NCBI GenBank assembly: GCA_050950025.1
Contig: JBMNGW010000016.1
Coordinates: 62,001-126,000, forward strand
Origin: JBMNGW01 sp050950025
Lineage (GTDB): Bacteria; Spirochaetota; Spirochaetia; Sphaerochaetales; Sphaerochaetaceae
DNA length: 64,000 nt
Direction of reading: 5' to 3'
Shown: in pieces, positions 55,650 through 64,000 of the stretch
How the letters are laid out: each line of letters opens with the position of its first letter
How positions within the stretch are numbered: position 1 is the stretch's first letter
Program-made: the position numbers and the translations under genes
The notes under the pieces: generated by a model
Told to the model about the DNA's origin: nothing
Database searches by the model: none
Seen by the model: the letters and a program-made list of their open reading frames with translations, nothing else

Positions 55650-56049
55650 TCAATCTTTATAAGCGACCAAATCGATTTCAATCAACGCATCTCGTGCTAA
55701 GGCAACAACGCCAATGGTTTGTGCGAACCGGCTCGCGTCCGCTAATGAACTGCTTCTCATAAACAGTGTTCATCCCACCGATATCGCGGGGAAGATTCTT
55801 TAAAAAGACACGGGCGCTCATCACATGTTCTGGTCTCGTAACCGGCAGCTTTAAAGATTCTCCAAATATTTTTGAAGACCATTTCTGTTTGCTCTTCAAT
55901 AGTCTCTGGCAACGGAGCTTCTGGGTTATCGGGGGTCGACTGGAATTTGGCCCGCCATGAAAAATAGGCCGTTTTTCACTGTTCCATGACGATAAGGACC
56001 GAAGGTATTTTGGCATGTCGTCGGGTCTGATGATGGTAATATCAGCCAT
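55650..56049 (-). pseudogene. RidA family protein (frameshifted), nearest paralogue of the 57327 gene
   Basis: Starts M-A-D-I-T-I-I-R-P-D-D-M-P-K behind an AGGAGAAA SD. Later pieces V-F-K-N-I-W-R-I, R-V-F-L-K-N-L-P-R-D and (another frame) G-V-V-A-L-A-R-D-A-L-I-E-I-D-L-V-A-Y-K-D reach TGA 55650. Reads as a near-duplicate of the RidA at 57327, with at least four one-base shifts. The carboxylate-binding Arg is kept (E-P-V-R-T). RidA hydrolyses reactive enamines/imines. Confidence 0.8.
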
Positions 56050-56069
56050 AGGTATTTCTCCTTTTCTAA

Positions 56070-56094
56070 AGCCCCTCCTTTAAGAAGAGGGGCT
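56070..56094 (-). other. Intercistronic hairpin at the end of binding protein 1
   Basis: AGCCCCTC (56070-56077) pairs with GAGGGGCT (56087-56094); the stem brackets the stop codon of the binding-protein gene. No U-run, so processing or stability is more likely than termination. Confidence 0.6.
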
Positions 56095-57096
56095 CGGTTG
56101 TAGTATTATGGTTTTAAATGTTTCGGGATGGCGTACTGAGCTGAAGTCAAATGTTGCATGGTTCTCTTTAGTCAGCGTCAAAACTGGAGTTACCACCATT
56201 TTTTCGGTACTCTGCCCAGTCATGGCTTTATATAAAGCACGTACGGCTTCTTGACCTTGCAACACCGTCTCTTGAATGGCAAAAGCTGCCATAAGACCGT
56301 TATCAAGATTCTGCAAGCCGATTTCAGTTGGGTTAGCAGAGGCAACCTTAATTTGGTTTTGTCTGCCGGTAGCTACAATGGCCGTCACTGCCGCTGCTGC
56401 CAAATCATCATTGGCGGTGTAAACACCTCTGAGATTGGGGAAGCCTTGAATCCATGTTTCCATCAAGTTGGCAGCAATGGTGCGATCGATTTCAGTCCAT
56501 TGTTCGGCAACAATATGCATGTTGGGATACTTTTGCTTTATTGTGTCGCGAAACCCGTCGGCTCTGTCTTCAGACCAGCCATTACCAGCAGGACCGCTGA
56601 ACATTACCAGCTCCCCCGCAGAGCCCAAAACTGCGGCTAAGGCATCGGCTTCAATAACTCCCATAGCATAATCGTCGGCTACCACTTTGGTTGTCACCAC
56701 ATCGGTATTGGCCTGACTGCCTGCCCCAACTACGGGAATGCCTCTGCGAACAGCCTCTTCGACCACGGGAACGACCCCCTGCCCGTCTGTTGCAGAAACA
56801 ACAAGACCGTCAACGCCTTGCTGCATCAAGTTTTCAATCTGATCAATCTGTTTGTCTAAATGGGCAAACCCACCAGCTTCCAGATAAATCATTTTCAGTC
56901 CCAGTTTCTCTGCTTCTGTTTTGATTCCATACAACAACGGAATTTCGTACGAGTGGGCCAATAGAGGCAGCGACACTCCGATTGTCAACTGCTTAGTCCC
57001 AGGAGCCTCTGCCTTCCCTGCAGCAAATAGGGCCTGAGTCGTGATGCACAACATCAAAGCCAAAATCAAAAAAAGACTCTTCCACCTTTTTCCCAT
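56080..57096 (-). CDS. Sugar ABC transporter substrate-binding protein 1 (RbsB-like)
   Basis: ~338 aa from ATG 57096 (GGAGG SD). Signal peptide M-G-K-R-W-K-S-L-F-L-I-L-A-L then F-A-A-G-K-A-E-A. Type I periplasmic fold: I-G-V-S-L-P-L-L-A-H-S-Y, G-G-F-A-H-L-D-K-Q-I-D-Q-I-E-N-L, G-I-P-V-V-G-A-G-S, V-Y-T-A-N-D-D-L-A-A-A-A, D-N-G-L-M-A-A-F-A. Closely resembles binding protein 2 at 62645, so the operon carries two receptors. Probable ligand is a sugar or sugar-like compound. Confidence 0.92.
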   Translation of the reverse strand: MGKRWKSLFLILALMLCITTQALFAAGKAEAPGTKQLTIGVSLPLLAHSYEIPLLYGIKTEAEKLGLKMIYLEAGGFAHLDKQIDQIENLMQQGVDGLVVSATDGQGVVPVVEEAVRRGIPVVGAGSQANTDVVTTKVVADDYAMGVIEADALAAVLGSAGELVMFSGPAGNGWSEDRADGFRDTIKQKYPNMHIVAEQWTEIDRTIAANLMETWIQGFPNLRGVYTANDDLAAAAVTAIVATGRQNQIKVASANPTEIGLQNLDNGLMAAFAIQETVLQGQEAVRALYKAMTGQSTEKMVVTPVLTLTKENHATFDFSSVRHPETFKTIILQPSPSS

Positions 57097-57281
57097 GTTC
57101 TTCCTCCTTTTTGTAGAACAAAGTAGTATGTGAAAACTCGTGCAGCTTGTTATCTGCACTTTCTCCTTTTACAATAGTGCTTTTAGCAAAATACCTACTT
57201 AGACCTCCTCTATGCAGGCATTGGTGCCATTGTAGCATGCAATATACTAAATCGATATATTTATATATAACTGGTAGAGCA

Positions 57282-57309
57282 AGAGCATCCCCGTTTTTGG
57301 GGATGCTCT
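57282..57309 (-). other. Intercistronic hairpin between RidA and binding protein 1
   Basis: AGAGCATCCCC and GGGGATGCTCT form an 11-bp perfect stem with a 6-nt loop, 18 bases after the RidA stop. On the (-) strand it is not followed by a U-run. The ~170 bases between it and the next gene start hold no clear promoter. Confidence 0.6.
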
Positions 57310-57326
57310 AAGATGATTGGAATATG

Positions 57327-57722
57327 TTAGTCTTTGTAAGCTACCAAATCAATTTCGACTAGGCAATCTTTAGCTAAGGCGGTCACTCCGATAGTAGTGC
57401 GCACCGGCTCTTTGTTTGGAATGAATTGTTTTTTATAAACGCTATTCATCCTATCAATATCCCGGGGCAAATCTTTGAGAAAGACGCGCACACTCATCAC
57501 GTGCTCGGGCCCATAGCCGGCAGCTTCCATGATTCTCCAGATGTTTTTAAAAACAATTTCAGTCTGTTCTTCTACCGTGGCGGCCAAAGGAGCTGTTGGG
57601 TTATCAGGATCAACAGGAATCTGGCCTGCCATAAAAAACAAACCGTTCTTTATGGTTCCATAGCTGTATGGTCCATTGGATTTGGGCATATTTGTTGGCC
57701 TGACATAGGTAATTTCACTCAT
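57327..57722 (-). CDS. RidA family reactive intermediate/imine deaminase
   Basis: 131 aa, intact. Y-G-T-I-K-N-G-L-F-F-M-A-G-Q-I-P-V-D-P (start of the domain), E-Q-T-E-I-V-F-K-N-I-W-R-I-M-E-A-A-G-Y, R-V-F-L-K-D-L-P-R-D, and the substrate-binding Arg in E-P-V-R-T-T-I-G. Hydrolyses enamine/imine intermediates to ketones and ammonia. Within the ribose-type ABC operon, which suggests that an amine-containing or imine-forming sugar compound is handled. Trimer expected. Confidence 0.92.
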   Translation of the reverse strand: MSEITYVRPTNMPKSNGPYSYGTIKNGLFFMAGQIPVDPDNPTAPLAATVEEQTEIVFKNIWRIMEAAGYGPEHVMSVRVFLKDLPRDIDRMNSVYKKQFIPNKEPVRTTIGVTALAKDCLVEIDLVAYKD

Positions 57723-57732
57723 GATCTCTCCT

Positions 57733-58739
57733 TCAGGCTCCGGCCTGCTTTGGTTTCATCCTCACGTTAACAAATACAACGGCAATAACGATGGCTCCCC
57801 AGTAACATATCTCTGAAATAGGGAGATACGTGGGCGAGGTCCATGCCGTTACCCAAAATGGCAATAATCAGCACCCCGATAGTAGCCCTTAACACGTTCC
57901 CTTCTCCTGAGAAAAGGTGCGAACCGCCGATAATGACTGCCGCAATTGTCTCAAGATGCATCCCTTCGGCCAGTGTTGCCGAACCGCTGGCGGCTCGAGA
58001 ACTAAGCATTACCCCGGCCCAAGCGGCCAGTGAAACACTGAGGATTTGGGCTAGCACTTTGTAAAAGCGGACTTTAATACCGGCCAACCGGGCGGCATCT
58101 TCATCAGATCCCACCGCGTAAATACTCCGTCCCCATACTGTGTAGGTTAAAAAGAGGTGAGCCAGTGCCCACACTCCCCAAAGCCACAATGACCAGCCAG
58201 GGAATCGGTCCAATGTATTTCATACCGATAAAGGTATACGATTTGGGCAATCCGCTAATCGGTCTTCCTTTGGTAATTTCAAAGGCCAAACCACGGGCGA
58301 TTGTCATCAGACCAACCGATCCAATCGTCGGGTCGACTTTGAAATATCCGACAACAATACCCATCAGTAACCCTGTTCCGACTCCCGAAAGAATGCCGGC
58401 AATATATCCGGCAGCGGTGCCAAATTTTAAGGCAATTGCGGCCGAAGAGACGGCTCCCAGCGCCACAGAAGCCCCGATGGCCAAGTTCAAGCCGCCGGCA
58501 ATAACAGTGAACGTTTGGGCAGCAGTGGCAACCATCAGAACTGAAGCGTGACGCAAAATATTAATCTGGTTAAAGCGGTTACCAAAGTGAGGTGAGATAA
58601 AATACATCGCCACCCACATAACCAACAGGAGCACCAGCGGCCCGTAGGTGGACCATTTGAAGCCTCCTTGCGCCGGTGGGTCGCAAACATTCTCTTTTCG
58701 TTTGCCAAATATGTTTTGTAAAGATAGTTTCATGTTCAT
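57733..58739 (-). pseudogene. Ribose-type ABC transporter permease 2 (RbsC-like), frameshifted
   Basis: Frame 58739-58104 carries the N-terminal six helices (A-A-Q-T-F-T-V-I-A-G-G-L-N-L-A-I-G) and 58213-57767 the rest (W-G-R-S-I-Y-A-V-G-S-D-E-D-A-A-R-L-A-G-I); a break near 58170-58200 separates them. Another near 57805 hides the true C-terminus A-I-V-I-A-V-V-F-V-N-V, ending at TGA 57733. Starts 4 bases inside permease 1. Channel subunit partnering permease 1. Confidence 0.82.
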
Positions 58740-59737
58740 ACTCCAACCTTTTGTTTGCGCAGTGAAATGCCGGTCAAGTTCGTAAAGCCCTCGGTCCTCA
58801 CATTATTGAGCATAACTGCAAAGATAATAATCAAACCGCGAGTTACCATCTGCATATATGTGGATACATTGAGCAAGGTCAGCCCGTTAAGCAAAGCTAC
58901 GACTATCAGCGCACCGACGGTTGCTTGCAGCAAGTTTCCTTTACCCCCTTGCAGGCTCACTCCACCAATGGCGGCTGCCGCAATAGCATCAAATGCCAAA
59001 TCGGAGGCCAAATCGGGGTGAGCGCAATAAATGCGGCTGCTCATGATAATAGCGGTAATAGCTGTCAACAGTCCGGCAAAAGCATACGTTGTAATACCGA
59101 TACTTACCACTTTTCTTCCCGACAGGCGGGCAACGTTGCGGTTGTAGCCAATGGCATACAAGGTTCTTCCGTACGTTGTGTACAAGACAATCATTCTGAG
59201 AATCAAAAAGGCGGCTACGGCAATAATGATGGGAATCGGAATCGGTCCAATAAACCCTCTGCCGAAAATCTCAAAGTTACATACACCTACCAGCTCAATG
59301 GGAGTGCTTGTCGTCAGATAACGAGCCAACCCTGAAAGCGAAGTAAGCATACCAAAGGTGATGATAAACGAAGGAAGGTTGAAGTAAAAGACTAAAACTC
59401 CGTTGACCAAACCCAAAAGAATGCCGCAGATTAAACCGATAATCAAGCTAACTGCCAAAGGCAGGTTATACCATGTCAAACAGATACCGATGATAACGCT
59501 TACAAGCGATGCCATCGAACCCATCGACAAATCGATTTGACCTGTCAAAAGAACTAATGTCTGCCCATAGACAGCAATAACCGTAATAGCTCCAATTCTC
59601 AAAATATTGATGATGTTGGTGGCGGAAAAGAAACGCCTGTCCAAGAACACCATCGCTACGATGATAACTCCTAAAAGAATCAAGCTGGCGCTCGATTCCT
59701 GCAGCCTTCGTTTAAAGGCTTCCGTATTCAACTTCAT
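58736..59737 (-). CDS. Ribose-type ABC transporter permease 1 (RbsC-like)
   Basis: 333 aa, intact, ~9-10 helices. Markers: G-Q-T-L-V-L-L-T-G-Q-I-D-L-S-M-G-S, Y-G-R-T-L-Y-A-I-G-Y-N-R-N-V-A-R-L-S-G, G-G-V-S-L-Q-G-G-K-G-N-L. Overlaps the ATPase gene and permease 2 by four bases each. Two different permeases suggest a heterodimeric channel, as in some CUT2 systems. Confidence 0.93.
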   Translation of the reverse strand: MKLNTEAFKRRLQESSASLILLGVIIVAMVFLDRRFFSATNIINILRIGAITVIAVYGQTLVLLTGQIDLSMGSMASLVSVIIGICLTWYNLPLAVSLIIGLICGILLGLVNGVLVFYFNLPSFIITFGMLTSLSGLARYLTTSTPIELVGVCNFEIFGRGFIGPIPIPIIIAVAAFLILRMIVLYTTYGRTLYAIGYNRNVARLSGRKVVSIGITTYAFAGLLTAITAIIMSSRIYCAHPDLASDLAFDAIAAAAIGGVSLQGGKGNLLQATVGALIVVALLNGLTLLNVSTYMQMVTRGLIIIFAVMLNNVRTEGFTNLTGISLRKQKVGV

Positions 59738-61281
59738 GCTTCACTCTCCCTTGCTCCAGAACGGCTTTTTTTTACCTCTCCGAATACGGCTGCAATCAAC
59801 TGCTCCCGTTTAACGTTGTCGTGCTTGAACTCCTCAACAATCTCTCCGTCACGAATAACGTAGATTCTGTCGCACATACCCAAGACTTCAGAGTAGTCGG
59901 TGGAGAACAACAGGACTGTTTTGCCATCTTCTACCATCTGATGGAACAAAGCATAAATTTCTGTTTTTGCTCCTACATCAATACCGCGAGTCGGCTCGAT
60001 GCAGACCAGAATTTCAGCCGCTTTTGCCAACCATTTGGCAATGACAATCTTTTGCTGGGTTTCCTCCACTGAGGTTTTTGGTTGCCGCATAGAGATTCGG
60101 AGTGACGATGTTGAGTTTTTTAGCATACTCTTGGGCCACTTTTTCTTCCGAATCCATGTTAATCCAGCCCATCTTTCCAAGCATTTCCAACAAGGGGAGC
60201 GAAATGTTCTGAATAACAGGGAAATCTACAATGACTCCCATATCGCGACGGTCGGAAGGGATCAGCCCAATATTATTGGCAATGGCATCAATGGGTGTTT
60301 TGAGCTTCACCGGATTACCATCAATAAAGACTTGTCCGCTTCGTTCGTTCAAAATGCCGGCCAAAGAGTGGGCCAACGGCTCCATTCCCGAACCGATAAC
60401 TCCCGTAATACCGACAATCTCGCCTCTGCGGGCTTCAATATTGATATCATTATAGGTACCCAGGCAAGCACAAACCCTCTGTTTTCAGTCTAACCTCTTT
60501 GGGTGTTACCGGAGTGTGGGGGTACTGCTCTTCAATGCGAGTTCCCACCATCTCTTCAACAAGGAAGTCAGTGTGCAAATCTTTGTCCACCACATGGGTG
60601 CTTACTTTCTTGCCGTCTCTGAATACAGTCACCCTATCGCCGATTTCAGAAAGTTCTTCAAGGCGGTGGGAGATGTAGATAATAGCAATTCCCTGCCTGC
60701 GCAACTCTTTAACCAATTTAAATAGGTTTTGAATCTCTCCGGAGCTCAGCGCACTGGTCGGCTCATCCATAATGAGGAGCTTTGCCTCTCCTAGCAAGGC
60801 TCGGGCGATATCGGACAATCTGCTTTTCGGAAGCTAAGAGAGTCGAGACCTTCCTTTTTAAATCGAGTTTGACGTTCAGCTTGCCCAAAATCTCTTCGGC
60901 AATCCTGTAGGTCTCCTTCCAGTTAACAATGGGGCCCATAACCATCGGGCGGTGGCCGATGGTAATATTTTCAGCCACATCCAAGTTTGGCAGAAGCATA
61001 AACTCCTGGTGAATTGTCTTAATGCCCGCCTTTTGTGCGTCAATGGGCCGGGCGAAAAGAACTTGTTCTCCGCCAAGCCATATCTTCCCCTCATCAGGGG
61101 GGAACTTACCAGAAAGAATGTTAATTAACGTGCTCTTTCCGGCACCGTTTTCTCCGATCAGGAAGTGGACCTCTCCCCGTTTTATTTCGAAGTCGACTTT
61201 ATCCAAAGCCTGCACTCCGGGGAAGGCTTTACTGACCCCTTCAACCCGCAGTAGCGACTCATTTCCCATTTCAGTGTTCAT
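59734..61281 (-). pseudogene. Ribose-type ABC transporter ATPase (RbsA-like, two nucleotide-binding domains), frameshifted
   Basis: Assembles from frames 61281-60763 (Walker A G-E-N-G-A-G-K-S-T), 60818-60450 (I-M-D-E-P-T-S-A-L-S), 60385-60014 (second-domain G-V-I-G-S-G-M and L-I-P-S-D-R-R) and 60180-59734. Breaks near 60818, 60466 and 60077. The second domain's Walker B reads V-C-I-E-P-T-R-G, with Ile replacing the Asp of the usual L-D-E-P-T, so that site is probably inactive, common in RbsA-type proteins. Overlaps the triple-RidA stop by 11 bases. Confidence 0.82.
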
Positions 61282-62420
61282 ATGCCGATACCTCTATTTC
61301 AATGTCGTGATACGGATCCCATCCCTTCTCATAATCTTCATTCATTCGAGAGACTTCAAATGCAGCCCATACCGGATGACGTCCTGCATCGAAGTACGTT
61401 TCAAATACCTCTTCAACTATGGGTAGGTCGTTCATATCACGCAAATACAACCGTGCTTCAAATGCATCTTTTAAAGAGGAGCCAGCCACTTCCAAAACTG
61501 CCTGAAGGTTCTCCATGCAGCGGATGGTCCTCTCTTTAAATGTTCCATTAATCAGGCGCTTGGCCACCGGGTCGATTGCTCTGACTCCCGCTAGCCACAG
61601 ATAAGAGCCAATGCGGATTTCCTTGACTAAACGGTCCGGTAGGCAACTGCCCCTTCTCCGTTCGCAGGTGTTCCATATCGTCTTTTTTGTAGGCATCACA
61701 TTCGATGGCAATACGCTGTTCATGCATCAATCTTGCCGGTTCCACAATAACGCGCAAGGGAAATTTCTCATACAAAGGCCGTGTAACTTCATTAACGATA
61801 ATTCGGTCAAGCATGTTGCGCACATACACACGCATGCGCAAAGCGTGCTGCACATCAGAGCCCGCTTTTTGCAACAATCTCTCCATTTCGGTAAAGCAAG
61901 CGGCAACTTCATCGGCAAACATCTTTTGATCATACGTAATAGAAGTTGCTTCGGGAACTACTGCACTCAGACTAATATAATCACCATAAGCGACAGCACC
62001 TGACCAAGGAGCATACCGTTTGTCCTCATAATGGGTCACCTCAACGCTTGAGTCAGCGGCGATGCAATGAATAAGGACATCTAAATCATCTTCAAATCGG
62101 TGCATTTCAAGAATGGTAGCCGTGGGCATTTTGTCAGCATCAAAACGCTTGGCAACTTCTTGAGCCACATTATCGGCATTCCGCATGTTTCTTAGATATA
62201 CAGTCAGCTTGACAACGTTTTGCACCGTTGCCCCAGCTTCTCTAAGAATCACATCAAGATTATCAAGGCACTGAGACATATGTGCCGAGAAATCCCGATT
62301 TTCTATTAGTTTGCCCGTTTGCGGGTCTATTGGACGAACCCCAGAACTGTAAATGAGACCGTCAATCCTCACAGCATGATTCCGTGAATTCTTCTCTTTC
62401 CAACCAGTAAAAAATTGCAT
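61271..62420 (-). CDS. Protein with three tandem RidA-like domains (one frameshift)
   Basis: ~382 aa in one polypeptide. Domain 1 (1-~125): S-S-G-V-R-P-I-D-P, L-D-N-L-D-V-I-L-R-E-A-G-A. Domain 2 (~130-245): L-S-A-V-V-P-E-A, E-R-L-L-Q-K-A-G-S-D, Y-V-R-N-M-L. Domain 3 (~250-382): L-A-G-V-R-A-I-D-P, E-N-L-Q-A-V-L-E-V-A-G, Y-L-R-D-M-N-D-L. Only domain 2 keeps an Arg at the carboxylate-binding site (P-L-R-V-I-V-E); domain 1 has Thr and domain 3 Trp. The frame breaks once near 61630, inside domain 3, with no stop between domains 2 and 3. Activity of the fused protein is not known. Confidence 0.8.
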
Positions 62421-62602
62421 TAAGATACTCCTATCTCTTTTCGATTTCTGTGCAAAAGTTGTGTCATTCTATCTTGGTGTTCAGCTTACACCCTGCAAGG
62501 ATTTCGTCGCCTAAAACAAACAAGAACTCGCTTAAAAAATGCAATGGCCTTAGGCCGCTTCTTCTCTTAATATCTCACGTTTCTGTGCCTAATGAGCACA
62601 GT

Positions 62603-62631
62603 GAGTCCCATCCGTTGTATGGATGGGACTC
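62603..62631 (-). other. Intercistronic hairpin after binding protein 2
   Basis: GAGTCCCATCC and GGATGGGACTC form an 11-bp perfect stem with a 7-nt loop, 13 bases after the stop. No U-run follows on the (-) strand. ~170 bases then lead to the triple-RidA start with no other signal seen. Confidence 0.65.
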
Positions 62632-62644
62632 TTATTCAATTACC

Positions 62645-63634
62645 TCACGGTTTGAAGGTCTCGGGGTGTCTTACGGAACTGAAATCAAATGTCGCGTGGT
62701 TTTCGCGAGTCAATTTCAGAGCGGGTGTAAGAACCGTTTTGTCAGTCGGCTGGCCGGTCATGGCTTTGTATGCCGCCCTAACGCCTTCTCGGCCCTGCAA
62801 GACAGTCTGCTGAATGGCAAATGCAGCCACCAAGCCGTTGTCAAGGTTTTGCAAGCCGATTTCGGTCGGGTTGGCAGAAGCAACTTTGATCTGGTTCTGC
62901 TTGCCTGCTGCTACGATAGAAGCAACTGCGGCAGCTGCCAAGTCATCATTGGCAGAGTAGACACCATTGAGGTTGGGGAACGCCTGCATCCAAGTCTCCA
63001 TGAGGTTGGAAGCAATTGTTCTGTCAACTTCGGTCCACTGCTCAGCAACAATTTTCATGTTGGGATATTTTTTCTCAACAGTTTCACGGAATCCGGCTGC
63101 GCGATCTTCAGACCACTCGTTTCCCGGAGGACCGCTGAACATGACAAATTCACCCTTGGAACCGTACAGTTCGGCCAAAGCATCGGCCTGGATGACGCCC
63201 ATTTCATAGTCGTCGGCCAAGATTTTGGTTGTGACGTTCTCAGTGGCTGCCTGGCTGCCGACTCCGACTACGGGAATACCCATTGCCATGGCCTGCTCGA
63301 CCACGGGGACTACGCCCTTGGCATCGGTGGCACCGACCAGAAGAGCATCAACTCCCTGTTGCATCAAGTTCTCAATCTGGTTGATCTGTTTGTCAAGGTG
63401 AGTGAACCCACCAGCTTCAAGATAAACAACCTTGACTCCAAGCTTGGCAGCTTCATCTTGAATTCCATACAGCAAAGGAATCCAGAACGAGTGAGTCAGC
63501 ATGGGCAATGCAGCACCGATGACCAACTGTTTCTCTCCGGCAACTTCCGCTTTTCCGCCGGCAAAGAGAGACTGTCCCACGACGGAGAACAGCAGCGCGA
63601 GAATCAATATGACACTGATCCATCTTCTTTTCAT
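62645..63634 (-). CDS. Sugar ABC transporter substrate-binding protein 2 (RbsB-like)
   Basis: 329 aa, intact. Signal peptide M-K-R-R-W-I-S-V-I-L-I-L-A-L-L then F-A-G-G-K-A-E-V-A. SD GGGAGG before ATG 63634. Same fold landmarks as binding protein 1 (Y-L-E-A-G-G-F-T-H-L-D-K-Q, W-S-E-D-R-A-A-G-F, N-P-T-E-I-G-L-Q-N-L-D-N-G), estimated by eye at ~70% identity. First gene of the long leftward operon. The 402-aa ORF on the opposite strand across it is an antisense shadow. Confidence 0.93.
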   Translation of the reverse strand: MKRRWISVILILALLFSVVGQSLFAGGKAEVAGEKQLVIGAALPMLTHSFWIPLLYGIQDEAAKLGVKVVYLEAGGFTHLDKQINQIENLMQQGVDALLVGATDAKGVVPVVEQAMAMGIPVVGVGSQAATENVTTKILADDYEMGVIQADALAELYGSKGEFVMFSGPPGNEWSEDRAAGFRETVEKKYPNMKIVAEQWTEVDRTIASNLMETWMQAFPNLNGVYSANDDLAAAAVASIVAAGKQNQIKVASANPTEIGLQNLDNGLVAAFAIQQTVLQGREGVRAAYKAMTGQPTDKTVLTPALKLTRENHATFDFSSVRHPETFKP

Positions 63635-63939
63635 CTTTTTCCTCCCTTAGAAAAATGATTGGATATAAAAAGAGTCCCACATCGAACATGGATACGGCAT
63701 CGGGGAACGTTCCTTCCCTTCAAACCGACACTCAGCATCCAAAGCAGGGCTCTAATTCCCTTTTCTCCTCCACAGACATTGCATAACAACGCGAGCTCAC
63801 ACAAGAACGTTTCCTTTTTACCATTTCTTACTTTAAAAAGTTCCTCCTGAGGAAATGCCTATGGCCTTTGTTACCTGTTTCAACTCGCAAAACAGCATGA
63901 ATTGCACCTGTTTTACCTGTCTGATTGTACAACAAGCTC
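63635..63939 (-). promoter_or_regulatory. Long 5' leader of the RidA/ABC operon with two AACGTT palindromes
   Basis: The predicted transcript starts ~300 nt before the first gene. The leader holds GGAACGTTCC (63704-63713) and AGAACGTTTC (63804-63813), LacI/GalR-like palindromes with centres exactly 100 bp apart, and three ACAGGTAA/ACAGGTGC-type repeats (63871-63920). A short uORF (~21 codons) is possible but has no SD. No riboswitch class was recognised. Confidence 0.5.
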
Positions 63940-63967
63940 ATTATAGCATAGTACCAGTATTCGTCAA
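63923..63967 (-). promoter_or_regulatory. Promoter of the RidA/ABC operon with palindrome at the start site
   Basis: (-) strand TTGACG (63967-63962), 16-bp spacer, TATAAT (63945-63940). At the predicted start (~63933) TTGTACAA sits within TGTTGTACAATC on the (-) strand, 10 of 12 bases identical to the TGTAATACAATC at the liv promoter. Confidence 0.75.
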
Positions 63968-64000
63968 TCTATAAATTTTTCTCTATTCCTACTTCTTTAC

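Noticed and set aside
62450..63658. 402-codon open frame on the (+) strand
   Set aside because: Fully antisense to binding protein 2, whose signal peptide, SD and fold motifs are clear; the antisense product has no recognisable domain.
63870..63910. Regulatory leader peptide (about 21 codons) upstream of binding protein 2
   Set aside because: No SD and no suggestive codon run; not supportable.
1..64000. tRNA, rRNA, CRISPR, insertion sequence or prophage
   Set aside because: No cloverleaf-like genes, regularly spaced repeats, transposase motifs or phage structural genes were found by reading; a formal scan was not possible.

Overview
The window reads like chromosome of a spirochaete, most plausibly Sphaerochaetaceae or Treponema-like (inferred, moderate confidence). 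Supporting signs are moderate-to-low GC, many ABC importers whose signal peptides end in an FA-x-G-x-x-EA style junction, a lipoprotein with an FVSC lipobox, and near-consensus sigma-70 promoters plus one sigma-54 promoter. No rRNA, tRNA, CRISPR array, insertion sequence or prophage was seen.

Layout. 1-7938 (+): housekeeping block clpP(partial)-clpX, DHH phosphoesterase, a sigma-factor-like unknown behind a sigma-54 promoter, rdgB, pepF and an ABC exporter. 8021-13722 (-): alcohol dehydrogenase, Fe3+/hexose-phosphate-type ABC importer (all three transporter genes frameshifted) and an SDR. 14342-18095 (+): CUT1 sugar importer plus HAD phosphatase, facing a YesN/YesM-like two-component system (18108-20611, -). 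21051-25187: InlB-repeat lipoprotein, small membrane protein, PII-like/DUF1538 pair. 25301-30802: accessory stretch with a MazG-like enzyme plus nuclease-helicase pair, an AAA ATPase remnant, an ArsR/ArsP-type permease unit and an immunity-like protein. 31000-36934: cysteine desulfidase with a split permease and PadR regulator, Nudix, gamma-glutamyltransferase, hydroxyacid dehydrogenase.

36941-63967 is one large catabolic district. A branched-chain-type (liv) importer operon runs into a cassette of two alcohol dehydrogenases, a DapA-like aldolase/lyase, a creatininase-family amidohydrolase, an SDR and a hydroxyacid dehydrogenase. Most of that cassette is repeated at 47211-52409, where an extra UPF0261 gene is present and every length difference is an extra single base. 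A (+) operon follows (alcohol dehydrogenase, TIM-barrel isomerase, cupin, OsmC). It converges on a long (-) operon with a ribose-type importer, two paralogous binding proteins, two single RidA genes and a gene encoding three fused RidA domains. Three promoters here carry similar TGT-N2-TACA palindromes at the predicted transcription start, suggesting one regulator for the district.

Coding frames are clean in 1-8 kb, 14-27 kb and 30-39 kb, but broken by many one-base lesions in 8.8-12.7 kb and 43.8-62.4 kb. The residues on both sides of each lesion remain family-typical. Sequencing/assembly error is therefore at least as likely as gene decay, and the 'pseudogene' labels below should be read that way.
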